Below, piece by piece: positions 1 through 9,308 of a DNA stretch of 64,000 bases. The DNA comes from Pararhizobium capsulatum DSM 1112 (GTDB lineage Bacteria > Pseudomonadota > Alphaproteobacteria > Rhizobiales > Rhizobiaceae), in contig NZ_JAUSVF010000006.1 in the NCBI RefSeq assembly GCF_030814475.1, forward strand, positions 60,232 to 124,231. Reading direction: 5' to 3'. Below the pieces are notes generated by a model. The model was not told the origin of the DNA and made no database searches. It was given only the letters and a program-made list of their open reading frames with translations. Every line of letters starts with the position of its first letter. The stretch's first letter is position 1. Position numbers and translations under genes: made by a program.

Positions 1-632
1 GAAAGGATTCGAACCGGCGACCCGCCGTTCGGTGGGAATGTTTTGCTTAAAACTTTCCGATACAGGCAACTACTTGCTTTCGGGAAAGACCGGTCTGGGG
101 CCGTCTACGGACTGGCCGGTTCTTGGAACTCACGCGGGGAAAACCCCCTTCACCTGGTCGCGGAGTTTCACACGATATCACGAGTTAGATTCAAGCTTTA
201 TCGCGCCTAAAGTGCCGGACAAAATAGGTTCTAAAGACTGGCGGTCGTTTTACTATCGAGGCGAAGGAGTATTCTGGAAAATACCAAGTCGACGACATGA
301 GCGTCGGCGCGAATGCTGCGACGGCAGACGCGGTGCGTGCACGATCAGCAGGGGATTTGCACAGCCCCGAAAACACGGATTCTTGGAATCCACCAGTGCG
401 CAGCAAAGGCGATGATAAATCTTTTCTACGAGGTCCGGGCTCTTACGGAGGTTCAGTCACATAGCCGCGCACTGGAGATCTGGCTGCATTAAAATTCGAC
501 AAGAGAGAGCAGCCGTGGATCTTCGGTCGGAGTTGTGCTCGCGCTCAAGAGGCAAAACCCTATTCATCCACCCGACCTGCGTGTCGGCCCCGCCGGCGGG
601 AAATCCACATCACGAACGATCAGACGACGGCA
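1..632. other. no gene recognised
   Basis: Open frames here have no ribosome-binding site and no recognisable domains. The first bases resemble the T-loop of a tRNA read on the minus strand (TTCGAATCC), but the flanking T-stem does not pair, so no tRNA is called. The stretch ends at the stop of the TetR gene. Confidence 0.5.
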
Positions 633-1268
633 CTAACGCCCAATGAAGGTCGCCGCGTAGCTTTTCATCGCGTTCTTCAACTCGTCCATGAGTTCGGGCC
701 GTTGATCTTCAGGCTGTTCGAAAATGAACCGAAGCAACTTATCGCCGAGGTTGGCGAGAATGACGGCTCCGCTGGGACTGAACTTGATGTCGTGGCCGGA
801 CGAACGTTCGATGAGGTCGATCACGGTCTGATGAATGTGACTGTTCGCTTCGTTGCCAGCTAGCTTCGCCGTCTGTGTAAGCCGGTTGTTCAACCATAGC
901 TCTCTGACGGTGGGTTGGCTGTAAAACTCCGCGAAACGATCGTTCACGGCGTCGATGGCAACTTCCCAGCTCTGGAAGTTTTCGGCTGCAAGCTCATCGA
1001 TCGCCGCCCGAGTCTGTTCTGCATACATAAGACTGAGGGCTTCCAAGACGGCCTCGCCGTTCTCAAAGTAATTGTAAAAGACTCCCGCCGTGACACCTGA
1101 AGCGTCGACGATTGGCCATGGGGATTGCACGATCGCCTCATAGCCGTACTCGGGCAAAAGCCTGTCGGCCGCCTCCAGAATGCTGCGGACTTTCTCACGG
1201 CTTCGCTGCTGGGTCGGCAGGCGCCTCAAGGCACTGCTCAAATCAATTTGGGAAATCGTCTTGATCAT
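633..1268 (-). CDS. TetR/AcrR family transcriptional regulator
   Basis: A 211-aa protein with a TetR-type N-terminal helix-turn-helix at about residues 22-65: the motif VDASGVTAGVFYNYFENGE matches the family pattern of a recognition helix followed by Y-x-Y-F. The C-terminal two thirds are the variable ligand-binding helical part. The start at 1268 (MIKTIS) was chosen because the helix-turn-helix then sits at the usual distance from the N terminus; the frame stays open further upstream and an ATG at 1307 is possible. It is divergent from the decarboxylase-like gene at 1385, so it probably represses that unit and itself by binding the 116-bp intergenic region. Its ligand cannot be read from the sequence. 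Confidence 0.85.
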   Translation of the reverse strand: MIKTISQIDLSSALRRLPTQQRSREKVRSILEAADRLLPEYGYEAIVQSPWPIVDASGVTAGVFYNYFENGEAVLEALSLMYAEQTRAAIDELAAENFQSWEVAIDAVNDRFAEFYSQPTVRELWLNNRLTQTAKLAGNEANSHIHQTVIDLIERSSGHDIKFSPSGAVILANLGDKLLRFIFEQPEDQRPELMDELKNAMKSYAATFIGR

Positions 1269-1384
1269 GTTTCTCGGTGCTCGCCCCTGCCCAATTCGTT
1301 GCCACATCGTGAGCCGCTTGACGACTTCTATTTTTAGGGATAGCAAATTACCAGAATAGAATCCATTCCATTTTGGAGATTGCA

Positions 1385-2122
1385 ATGAATATCCCCGCCG
1401 TATCGATCCCGATGTGGACATCGCTCATGAATCCGCCGCCGCATAAGTTCAGGAACTGCAAACGCGTGTTGATCCTATGCGCCGCCGATCCGGGCCGCGT
1501 TCAAGCACTCCTTCCCGCCCCTCTCGAAGCCACCGGCGATTTCGTCGTCATCAGTTGGATTACCATTGGCGAGGTCGAAGGTTACGTCGACGCCCGCAAC
1601 ATCTCCATCAACCTTCCCTGCCGCTACCAGGACCAGCACGGAAAGACATGCTCTCTCGAGTACATCGACGTGGACATGGGCCTGACAGCAGGACGCGAGA
1701 TGTGGAGCTGGCCGAAGAAGGGCGGCGACTTCGTGTGGCAGGAGAGCGATATGGGCATCCATCTGGAATGCGCCCGCCGCGGCCATACGCTGTTCAAGGC
1801 AGACGTCACCTTTAAGCCCGGAGCCCCCACCGTCGACTGGCAGGCGGCACATGGCGCGCCGGATCTAGGTTCGACGAATCTTCAGGTCAGGCATCTCGCG
1901 GATTCGTTTGAGCACCAGCCTCACACCGCAGAAGTGCTGCAGGTGCCGACGCCGAATTTCGTGCTTCACTCCAGCGTCCCGGTCGACGCCACGATCGAAG
2001 TTACGAGCGGACCACAGGATTCGCTGAGCGAACTCGGTCCGCTGCGCGTCGTAGCCGCACGCTATGAGCACAGCGAATTCGATCTCGCTTCAGGAACCGT
2101 CATCGGCAGCGTCACACTTTAA
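1385..2122 (+). CDS. acetoacetate decarboxylase family protein
   Basis: A 245-aa protein of the acetoacetate decarboxylase fold. The motif GREMWSWPKKGG (about residues 98-109) carries the lysine pair that in true decarboxylases provides the Schiff-base lysine and its neighbour. The family normally decarboxylates beta-keto acids, but many members have other aldolase or dehydratase roles, so the substrate is unknown. ATG 1385 has GGAG at 1375-1378. An in-frame TTG at 1373 overlaps this site and is rejected. The gene heads a probable operon with the ABC transporter genes (23-bp gap), suggesting that the enzyme processes the imported compound. Divergent TetR control is likely. Confidence 0.85.
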   Translation: MNIPAVSIPMWTSLMNPPPHKFRNCKRVLILCAADPGRVQALLPAPLEATGDFVVISWITIGEVEGYVDARNISINLPCRYQDQHGKTCSLEYIDVDMGLTAGREMWSWPKKGGDFVWQESDMGIHLECARRGHTLFKADVTFKPGAPTVDWQAAHGAPDLGSTNLQVRHLADSFEHQPHTAEVLQVPTPNFVLHSSVPVDATIEVTSGPQDSLSELGPLRVVAARYEHSEFDLASGTVIGSVTL

Positions 2123-2145
2123 ACAACCATAAAAGGGGAACAAGC

Positions 2146-3012
2146 ATGACAAGATTCAACACCTCGATGATCCCAGCCATGGTCGCAGCGGTACTGGCCG
2201 TCAATCCGGTGACGGCGCCATTCGCGCATGCGTCAGAGCAGAAATATGGCGACTGCGTCGTCACCGGCGCCTTTGGCAAATACAAGCTCGAGCCTTCTCA
2301 GTCGGGCCTGCTCACCATCCTTGCCACCCTTCCCGCGCCCGGAGACTACAACGGCGATACCGCGGAGCAGGTAAAAAGCGGCTATTCTTACTGCCTCGCG
2401 GCAGAAATCGCCCACCGCGGCGGTGTGCCCGCCATAACTGTAAAGAACGTCTCCTTCGACGCCTTGGTCAGCGGACGCTCGAAAGATTTCGACGTCGCGA
2501 TCCTGCAACTGTTCAAAACGCCGGAACGCGAGAAGGTCGCCGACTTCAGCACTCCATATCTGCGGGTCAACACCGGTATTCTCGTTCGCTCGAACAGCAA
2601 GATCGACGACACGACGATCAAGGACGCAAAGATCGGTGTCCTTCTAGGATCGATCAACGACATTTTCGTCAAGGAGACACTGAAACCGTCGCAGGCGCCT
2701 GCCCAGTTCCAGAGCATTTCGGATATGGTCACGGCGTTGATGGCGCGTCAGATCGATGCCATCCTGCTCGACACCACCTTGACGATGATCATCGCAAAGC
2801 AGACGGGCGGAAAGCTGAAGGTAATCGGCCAGTACGAGGCAGGCGGCGACGCCGCGGTTCTCTTGGCGAAGGGCTCCGCCAATACGAAGATCGTCGACAA
2901 GATCATAGAGGAACTTCGTGGAGAAGGTCGTCTGGATAGCCTTCTTGAAGAGCAGCTTGCTCCGTTCATGGGTGGCAATCCAAAAGACCTTCCGGTGTGG
3001 AAGGTAAAGTAG
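2146..3012 (+). CDS. ABC transporter substrate-binding protein, polar amino acid type (SBP family 3)
   Basis: A 288-aa periplasmic binding protein. The N terminus is a Sec signal peptide (MTRFNTSM, hydrophobic core, cleavage probably after AHA-S). The mature part shows the family-3 pattern: a first lobe ending in DFDVAILQLFKTPEREKVADFSTPY and a second containing IGVLLGSINDIFV. It would capture the solute and deliver it to the permease encoded next. A good ribosome-binding site (AAAAGGGG) precedes ATG 2146. An insert near residues 60-70 (PAPGDYNGDT) makes the ligand hard to predict; amino acid or opine-like compounds are typical for the family. Confidence 0.88.
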   Translation: MTRFNTSMIPAMVAAVLAVNPVTAPFAHASEQKYGDCVVTGAFGKYKLEPSQSGLLTILATLPAPGDYNGDTAEQVKSGYSYCLAAEIAHRGGVPAITVKNVSFDALVSGRSKDFDVAILQLFKTPEREKVADFSTPYLRVNTGILVRSNSKIDDTTIKDAKIGVLLGSINDIFVKETLKPSQAPAQFQSISDMVTALMARQIDAILLDTTLTMIIAKQTGGKLKVIGQYEAGGDAAVLLAKGSANTKIVDKIIEELRGEGRLDSLLEEQLAPFMGGNPKDLPVWKVK

Positions 3013-3014
3013 TC

Positions 3015-4133
3015 ATGGTCGCCGCCGAGGTGGGAATGTCCTTGCCAGTCTCAAATGGAACGCCGCGCTCCCCTGGAGCCACGCCACCGCCAACCACGGG
3101 CCGGCTCATTGGCACCGCCATCGTCATCGGGGGATTGGTAGCCGTCTGCGCGGCGTTGGCTGCCGGCAACGCCGCGCCGCAGCTTGGCTCGTCCGGGATT
3201 GTAGTTCCAGCGACCTTGGCCCTGGCTATCGTGCTGATGGTGGTGCTGGTTCCTCTGGCCAGGTCGATCGCAAATGCGTCGGCCTCTCATATCAAGTGGC
3301 GGGGTGGCGACGTCGTCGCCGCCCGCGCTCTCGCTCAAAAATCGCGGGATCTGTCCGCGACAGCCATCGGCCTATCGGTATTTCTCGCCGTCGCGGTCAC
3401 GGTTTTCTTCTTCCTCACAGTGACGGACGGCGCGATCCGCGACACATTCCTTCGTGGAGAGCTGATCCGCACTAGCGCCATCGAGACCGCCAAGGCTTTT
3501 GGCATTAATGTCGCATTGGCGATAGGCGCGGAAACCCTGGCCTTGGCGATCGGCCTGCTGCTCGCTCTCGGCCGGCTGCTTCCTGGAAAAGGTATGGGAT
3601 CGGTGCGCCTGCTTGCGATCAGCTACATCGATCTGTTCCGCGGCCTGCCTTCCGTCGTCGTCATCTACCTGATCTGCTTCGGTCTCCCGCTGGCGGAGAT
3701 CCCGGTCATCAGCGAGGCAAGCCCCATCATTTACGCAGTCATCGCGCTGTCGATGACCCACGCGGCCTACAATGCCGAGATATTCCGCGCGGGCATCGAA
3801 TCCGTCCATCCAAGCCAATATTCGGCGGCACTGTCGCTGGGCATGACCCCCGCCCGCGCGATGCTTCACGTCATCCTCCCGCAAGGGGTGCTCAGGGTAT
3901 TCCCTCCGCTCTTGAGCGGATTCGTCGCGCTTCAGAAGGATACAGCGCTCGTCAACATCGTCGGCATCGTCGACGCCTTCGCCCAAGCGAAAATTTACGC
4001 GGCGAATTATTATAATCTTTCTGCCGTGACCACTGTCTGCATTCTCTTCGTGATCATCACAATCCCGCAAACGCGCCTTGTCGACTACATGCTTGCGCGG
4101 CGCGCGGCCAGAGCAAGAGTATCTTCCCAATGA
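3015..4133 (+). CDS. ABC transporter permease, His/Glu/Gln type
   Basis: An inner-membrane permease of 372 aa. The core has the amino-acid permease fold with the EAA loop visible as NAEIFRAGIESVHPSQYSAA followed by LGMTPARAMLHVILPQG. The N terminus carries about 150 extra residues with two or three additional hydrophobic segments (near residues 30-50, 60-85 and 115-140), longer than the usual 220-aa HisM/GlnP proteins. ATG 3015 is chosen because GGAAGG lies 10 nt upstream; ATG 3036 is an alternative. It follows the binding protein almost without a gap and overlaps the ATPase gene by 4 bp (ATGA), so the three are translationally coupled. Confidence 0.87.
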   Translation: MVAAEVGMSLPVSNGTPRSPGATPPPTTGRLIGTAIVIGGLVAVCAALAAGNAAPQLGSSGIVVPATLALAIVLMVVLVPLARSIANASASHIKWRGGDVVAARALAQKSRDLSATAIGLSVFLAVAVTVFFFLTVTDGAIRDTFLRGELIRTSAIETAKAFGINVALAIGAETLALAIGLLLALGRLLPGKGMGSVRLLAISYIDLFRGLPSVVVIYLICFGLPLAEIPVISEASPIIYAVIALSMTHAAYNAEIFRAGIESVHPSQYSAALSLGMTPARAMLHVILPQGVLRVFPPLLSGFVALQKDTALVNIVGIVDAFAQAKIYAANYYNLSAVTTVCILFVIITIPQTRLVDYMLARRAARARVSSQ

Positions 4134-4879
4134 GCGCATTCATCGAAATCAAGGATGTGAGGAAGTCGTACGGTACGATGCCGGTGCTGAAAGGCATCAA
4201 CCTGTCCGTCGCGGCCCATGAAGTGATCTGCCTTATCGGGGCGTCCGGCTCCGGGAAGTCGACACTGTTGCGGTGCATGAACGGACTTGAGACGATAAAC
4301 GAAGGTCAGATCGTGTTGGATGGCGATATCGTCACCGGCGATGGCGTCGACCTGGTGCATCTTCGTCGGCGCGTCGGAATGATTTTCCAGAGCTTCAACC
4401 TGTTCCCCCATCTTACCGTGCTCGAGAACGTGACGCTCGCGCCTGTGACTTCGAACAAGATGTCGCGGGCTGCAGCGAGCGAGGAGGCGATGGCGATGCT
4501 CAAGCGCGTCGGGCTTGATGCAAGAGCGCATTACAGACCCGATCAGCTCTCCGGAGGGCAGCAGCAGCGCGTGGCCATCGTCCGCGCCATGCTGATGCAC
4601 CCCTCCGTGCTGCTCATGGACGAAATCACTTCGGCGCTCGATCCAGCGCTCGTGCGCGAGGTCCTCGACCTCGTCCGCGAACTCGCCCGCTCCGGAATGA
4701 CCATTCTCATGGCCACCCATGAGATGGCGTTTGCGCGCGAGGTATCGAGCCGAGTCTGTTTTTTGCATCAAGGCATCCTCGTCGAACAGGGAACGCCTGA
4801 GCAGATCTTCGGTTCGCCGCAGATGAACGAGACGCAGGAGTTTCTCCGGGCTCAGATCAAAGGGCAGATCGCGGCCTGA
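4130..4879 (+). CDS. ABC transporter ATP-binding protein, polar amino acid type
   Basis: A 249-aa ATPase with all family motifs: Walker A GASGSGKST (about residue 38), Q-loop in IFQSFNLFPH, signature LSGGQQQR (about 142-149), Walker B VLLMDEITSALD and the switch histidine in MATHEM. The length and the FPHLTVLENV segment match GlnQ/HisP-type proteins. It energises the adjacent permease. One oddity is isoleucine in the Walker B region (DEITSALD where DEPTSALD is usual), a known natural variant. It is the last gene of the cluster; no clear terminator follows. Confidence 0.92.
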   Translation: MSAFIEIKDVRKSYGTMPVLKGINLSVAAHEVICLIGASGSGKSTLLRCMNGLETINEGQIVLDGDIVTGDGVDLVHLRRRVGMIFQSFNLFPHLTVLENVTLAPVTSNKMSRAAASEEAMAMLKRVGLDARAHYRPDQLSGGQQQRVAIVRAMLMHPSVLLMDEITSALDPALVREVLDLVRELARSGMTILMATHEMAFAREVSSRVCFLHQGILVEQGTPEQIFGSPQMNETQEFLRAQIKGQIAA

Positions 4880-5379
4880 ACGGCGTTAACTATTGGTCGC
4901 CACGCCCGCGACCGCTGCGGATCATTTGCTCTCGATCAAAGTAGCCGACATTACATTCCAAACACTGATTATTCATGACGCCGGGATCCATAACCGCCGA
5001 TAAGTATCGCCTATCGATGGTGATTGATTTCGAGCCGCAAATCATTCCGAAGCGGGCAAGAGCATGGCCCGCGAGGCGCGCCGATGGCGAATTTTCTGGT
5101 TTAACGCTGCTGGAGGTACAATGGCTATCGTCGGCCGAGCGATCGTGTTCTGCGAACGCTGCACAGGTCAAACCTCGAGTCGACGCTCGAGGGCCGGAAG
5201 TCCGCAGCGACTTCCGATCGATCCGGCGCGACGATCTGGCCGAGTTCCTCACAAACCATGCCTCGAAACCCTGCTTCACCTCGTCAACGAAGGCGTAGGC
5301 GGAAACAGTGTAACGCGCACCCACGTCTGACATGCATATCTGCAAGCTCGGTCACTGGCGGCAACCGGTGCCTCCCTCC
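4880..5379. other. no intact gene; degraded sequence
   Basis: Several overlapping open frames on both strands lack start signals and recognisable domains. The stretch joins the decayed recombinase that begins near 5380 and is probably the remains of the same or a neighbouring mobile insertion. Confidence 0.4.
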
Positions 5380-6170
5380 TCCGCGACGTCGATCCTCTTC
5401 ACGGCATGCCCAACGTCTGCGCGACCAGCGTTTTCTGCGATGGACCAGGCCGCATGCACCCGATGCCGTCAGACGCCGGCTCGCGACCGGGTCGACGCCT
5501 ACCAAATGGCGCGCGCCGACCGGCGCCTTTTCCTCCCCTGCCCTGAAATCGGCGATCCGGTGTGACGCAGGCACCACCCCGCTTCACCGGCGATGTGCTG
5601 GCAAGACTGCCTGCAGCACCGACACTCTTCGCGACGTGCGCGATCGGGCCATCCTGATGGGGGCCTTTGCCGCAGGTGGGCGAGGCGCAGCGAGATCGCC
5701 GGACTGCGACTAGAGCAGCTAGCTGCCGAGGCGCCGATCATCTGCGAGGGCACCCCCCCCCTCCCCGCTGTCTGCATCCTCGGCCGCACCAAGACGTCGG
5801 GCGCAGAACATGATGAGATGGTCTTTCTGACGGGCGGCCCGTCGAGGTGTTAAATGGGTGGCTTTTGGCTGCCAGGATCGAGAGTGGCGCGGTGTTCGGA
5901 AGGTCAATCGCTGGGGCAATGTTTCGGCAAAGGCGCTTGAACCGGCGGCGGTCAAATCCGATCGTTTAGCAGCGCGCCGAGATGGCCGGCCTGGAGCCAG
6001 CAGAGCTCTCAGCGCATAAGGTTGCGGTCGGTTCAGACCGAAGGCGCCAATCGTGGAATTCCGCTGCCTGAGGCCATAGCACAATCTCGCCATCGCTTGG
6101 TCCAGCAGGCATCCATCTTATAATAACGCAACCAGACGCACCGGAAGAGCAGCTCGTTTGCTGATCTGAA
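5380..6170 (+). pseudogene. tyrosine recombinase (site-specific integrase), multiply frameshifted
   Basis: Pieces of a phage-type integrase can be read in order by changing frame: RRRLATGSTPTKWR and FSSPALKSAIR (core-binding part, 5470-5560), GDVLARL, then TLRDVRDRAILMGAFAAGG, then RRSEIAGLRLEQL (the catalytic arginine region, 5640-5720), LGRTKTSGAEHDEMVFLTG, PVEVLNGWLLAARIESGAVF, RWGNVSAKALEPAAV, QRAEMAGLEPAELSAHK, and ANRGIPLPEAIAQSRHR ending in YNNATRRTGRAARLL. At least five frameshifts and stops separate them, so no functional recombinase can be made. The order and spacing match the whole catalytic domain. The RHR segment near the C terminus is the expected Arg/His box. The family identification is from remembered motif patterns. 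Confidence 0.8.
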
Positions 6171-6180
6171 CTTCCCTGTC

Positions 6181-6501
6181 TCAGGAGTTAGTCCGCGTTC
6201 GCTCAACGATGCTTGAGAGATCGACCTTTCTGCCGGCCACGTCGGCGACGATCTTCAGCGTTCCGCCCAGCGACTCCACGTACTCTCGCAAGGTCGATAG
6301 CTTCATATCTGCACGCTTTTCGAGCCGCGAAACATTGGTCTGCTTGATCCCGGATTTTGCAGAAACCTGTTCTTGCGTTCGCCCGGCTAGTACGCGTAAC
6401 TCCCGCAGGTTATCCGCCGTCACAAGCGCGTTCGCACGGTCCGTAATTGCTTGGCGCTCATCTGCTGGAAGACCGGAAATCAGCTTATCAAGTTCGTCCA
6501 C
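6181..6501 (-). CDS. XRE-family antitoxin of a type II toxin-antitoxin pair
   Basis: A 106-aa protein with a Cro/C1 helix-turn-helix at about residues 34-85 (LRELRVLAGRTQEQVSAKSGIKQTNVSRLEKRADMKLSTLREYVESLGG). It is expected to bind and neutralise the toxin encoded just upstream and to repress their shared promoter. The start is GTG 6501, supported by GGAG 7 nt upstream; the first 14 bases overlap the end of the toxin gene, so the two are coupled. The order toxin then antitoxin is that of HigBA-like modules. Its place next to repABC suggests replicon maintenance, by inference. Confidence 0.85.
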   Translation of the reverse strand: MDELDKLISGLPADERQAITDRANALVTADNLRELRVLAGRTQEQVSAKSGIKQTNVSRLEKRADMKLSTLREYVESLGGTLKIVADVAGRKVDLSSIVERTRTNS

Positions 6502-6859
6502 GGTTTTTCTCCAGATCTGAGAGATGTTGGTCGTATCGTCGGTCGGCCAATTCGATCAGCCGTTTGTAAAAGAGCTTTTGGCTCACACCACTTTTCGCGC
6601 CACCGCATAAGAGGACGGCTTTTCGTTCTGGATCGAACGCAAACGCAAAGCGCCAGTGTACCTTCAACACCTTTACACGAAGCTCTTTCATGTTGGCGTG
6701 CCGTGAGCCTTCAAGCGTATCGACTTCAGGCCTTCCAAGGCGAAAGCCTTTTTCCCTGAGTGCCACAAGGTGAGCAAGCAGCTCGATCCGGGCTTCCTTC
6801 GGGAGGTCGTTAATTTCTTCACGGAATTGACCGTGAAACTCGACCTTCCATCCCGCCAT
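6488..6859 (-). CDS. RelE/HigB-like toxin
   Basis: A 123-aa protein beginning MAGWKVEFHGQFREEINDLP, with the RelE-superfamily layout: an N-terminal strand and helix, then RVKVLKVHWRFAFAFDPERKAVLLCGGAKSG in the central sheet and a C-terminal helix rich in basic residues. Such proteins are usually ribosome-dependent or free mRNA endonucleases. ATG 6859 is preferred because a GGA lies 8 nt upstream; an in-frame ATG at 6889 has no ribosome-binding site. It overlaps the antitoxin gene by 14 bp and is transcribed first. Confidence 0.82.
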   Translation of the reverse strand: MAGWKVEFHGQFREEINDLPKEARIELLAHLVALREKGFRLGRPEVDTLEGSRHANMKELRVKVLKVHWRFAFAFDPERKAVLLCGGAKSGVSQKLFYKRLIELADRRYDQHLSDLEKNRGRT

Positions 6860-8093
6860 GTAAAATTCCAAAAGATATAGATCCGTCATGATATATAAAG
6901 CACCAGTCCAGCTTTTACAACCTTTCGCTGGGCGCTCGAGCAAAAGGCAGTTTGCCGCGAAGGTCTTTGTCAGCGGCCCGCGATTTGCGAAACCGTCCTG
7001 ATTAGAAAAATGTCTTCCCCGTAATGATGGAACCGCGTGTGATGTGCCCGGAATACCAGCGGGTTTCGAGCAGGAGGAAACGCAAAAAAATTGTGCGGGC
7101 GAGTGCAAAGCGCGATGGCGCGGATGCCAAGGGAGATCAAGCTGACTGCTTGAAAGGGCCCCACATATTTGACCCTACCCCAGACCTTTTACCGCCCGGA
7201 GTGCGGGCCGGGGCATCGACGGTGAAACGGGTGAGCGATGACGCCGGAGACACCTGACTGATCCTCTTTATGTGCGATGCCTTCAGATGGATCACTAAGG
7301 CCGGTTGTCACGCCCGCAACCCTCGACCGAAATGATTTTCCAGGTCCTAAGGATCCCCTCACGAAGTACAACCGTCCCGTTCTCAAGCGCTGCACCCCTT
7401 GGGGTGCGGACCTTCCTCTTGCTGTCGTTTTGTCGTGCCCATCGGCAGCGTTAACAATTGAGATACAGCAATGTCCGACCTCGTAAACTTCATCCGTTCA
7501 CCGAGACCGGCCTCTCAGGCAACATCGCATCCATGGCTCGCCGAAGACGGCAGCAGCGCGAGCCCGAAAAATTGCCCGTTTATCCACTTCTCACTAAAAC
7601 TCCGAGGGCGCTCTCTGTGGAAATCGGCGGCATTTGGATGAAGGGCAATCAGATCCGGTGGCAGATATCACACCCGGACGGTCAATACGGGATACTGACG
7701 GTTTAATTGCTTCCCCGGCCAGATCTGAGGGTGGCATCCCCTGGTGATTGATCCAGCGAGGTGCAACCCCGGTGGGCCGTGGTACACCCGGAAAGGAGAT
7801 GTACAGAGCAGCGGCTACGCTACCTAGCCCCTTTTGTCGAAACTCGTGTAGCGGCGGGGCTTTACGTTGAAGCGGAGCCATTAGGTAAGTAGCCCGAACA
7901 AGTGATTTCCGCGACATCGTGTGTGCCATGATTCTGTAGAGTTGCCACATGGCAACTTTTAAGCCGAGCGTGGAGAACACTGGCGCCGTGTCCTTGTTAA
8001 GATTTTGTTAACTCAATTTTCCTTGCTACCGGTCGCGACTCGGGGCAATGTCACCTACGAGATATTTGCTCACTGTGGAGAATTATCGTAGTT
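6860..8093. other. long intergenic region upstream of repA
   Basis: About 1.2 kb lies between the toxin start and repA. A short frame near 7471 (MSDLVNFIRSPRPASQ) could be a degraded small gene but is not supported. The repA-proximal part holds a parS-like palindrome at 7941 and should contain the repABC promoter. Nothing else is recognised. Confidence 0.5.
7941..7956. promoter_or_regulatory. parS: parS-like partition site upstream of repA
   Basis: GTTGCCACATGGCAAC has 7-bp arms around a 2-bp centre and fits the general GTT-N10-AAC form of repABC partition sites. The identical 16-mer recurs inside repB at 9355. RepB is expected to bind it to nucleate the segregation complex. The assignment rests on form, repetition and position. 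Confidence 0.75.
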
Positions 8094-9308
8094 ATGTTGA
8101 AGCCTCGTAGTCAGGCGGTCGCCCAAGCCACCTTGAAGCCATTGATGACCGACATCATCGCTGGCGATGGAGCTGCGCTCTCTCAAGAGTTGTTGGCAAT
8201 GAGGAAGGCGCTCTTTCCACCAGTCTCGCAAAAGACTCTCCGCTCGTTTTCATCAGTCGAATCTGCAAAGCTGATCGGTATAGCGGATGCTTATCTCCGA
8301 CAGTTGTCATTGAACGGGAAAGGACCGCAACCCGACATTGGGTCTGGCGGTCGACGCTGGTACACTCTTAATCAAATTAATCTAATACGCGCAGTCCTCG
8401 ACGAAAACTCCAAGGGCAAAAAATACGTACCCCGACGGCGTCCCAGTGAACATTGTCAAGTAATGGCGGTTGTCAACTTCAAGGGTGGCAGCGGGAAGAC
8501 GACCACCGCTGCGCATCTCGCACAATACCTTGCACTTCAAGGATATCGCGTTCTCGCTGTCGATCTCGACCCGCAAGCCTCGCTCACCGCTCTACACGGT
8601 TACCAGCCCGAGTATGACATCGCTGCAAATGAGACTATGTACGCGGCGATCCGGTATGACGATCAACGGCGTCCGATGTCAGAGATTATAAAGCCAACCT
8701 ACTTTTCGGGGCTCGATATTGTTCCTGGTAACCTCGAGCTCATGGAGTATGAGCATGATACGCCACGTGCTCTTGCGGAGCACTCCTCTGAACCGTTTTT
8801 TGGTCGTGTCGCGTCTGCACTCGGTTCGGTGGAAGACAACTATGATGTTATGGTTCTCGATTGCCCGCCGCAGTTGGGCTTCCTAACTCTTGGAGCTCTT
8901 TGTGCTTCGACGGGGCTTCTAATCACCGCCCATCCGCAGATGCTTGATGTTATGTCGATGTGTCAGTTTCTCCTAATGACATCTGACCTCCTCGGAGTTG
9001 TTCAGGAAGCGGGCGGCGATCTCGACTACGACTTCATTCGTTACGTGGTAACACGGTTTGAACCGTCCGATGCGCCACAGGCGCAGATGGTCGGTTTCAT
9101 GCGGTCTCTCTTCCGCGAACGCGTACTGACAAACACGATGCTGAAATCGACAGCTGTTTCCGATGCGGGTCTATCAAAGCAGACGCTCTATGAGGTGGGA
9201 CGAGAGAATTTCTCAAAGGCAACGTATGACCGCGCCATTGAGTCGCTTGATGCAGTGAATGGCGAGATTGAGAGCCTAATTAGGCAGGCTTGGGGGAGGG
9301 CGACATGA
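8094..9308 (+). CDS. repA: RepA, ParA-type partition ATPase
   Basis: A 404-aa RepA of the repABC family. The N-terminal part has the conserved LFPPVSQKTLRSFSSVESAKLIG and YLRQLSLNGKGPQPDIG segments that form the DNA-binding region. The deviant Walker A of ParA ATPases, KGGSGKTTTAAHLAQYLA, is at about residues 129-146, followed by VLAVDLDPQASLT and MVLDCPPQLGFLT. It moves replicon copies apart together with RepB and parS and represses the operon. The ATG at 8094 has a GGAG about 15 nt upstream, not ideal; ATG 8145 is an alternative. It overlaps repB by 4 bp (ATGA). Confidence 0.95.
   Translation: MLKPRSQAVAQATLKPLMTDIIAGDGAALSQELLAMRKALFPPVSQKTLRSFSSVESAKLIGIADAYLRQLSLNGKGPQPDIGSGGRRWYTLNQINLIRAVLDENSKGKKYVPRRRPSEHCQVMAVVNFKGGSGKTTTAAHLAQYLALQGYRVLAVDLDPQASLTALHGYQPEYDIAANETMYAAIRYDDQRRPMSEIIKPTYFSGLDIVPGNLELMEYEHDTPRALAEHSSEPFFGRVASALGSVEDNYDVMVLDCPPQLGFLTLGALCASTGLLITAHPQMLDVMSMCQFLLMTSDLLGVVQEAGGDLDYDFIRYVVTRFEPSDAPQAQMVGFMRSLFRERVLTNTMLKSTAVSDAGLSKQTLYEVGRENFSKATYDRAIESLDAVNGEIESLIRQAWGRAT

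Noticed and set aside
1..70. tRNA-like T-loop on the minus strand at the window edge
   Set aside because: The T-loop motif TTCGAATCC is present but the T-stem does not pair and no anticodon arm can be folded.
3051..4771. Long minus-strand frames across the ABC transporter genes (95, 255 and 228 codons)
   Set aside because: They are antisense to well-identified permease and ATPase genes, with His/Asp/Arg-rich composition typical of shadow frames in GC-rich DNA.
7458..7706. 82-codon frame upstream of repA
   Set aside because: Begins with TTG without ribosome-binding site and competes with another frame (MSDLVNFIR); neither is supported enough to call.
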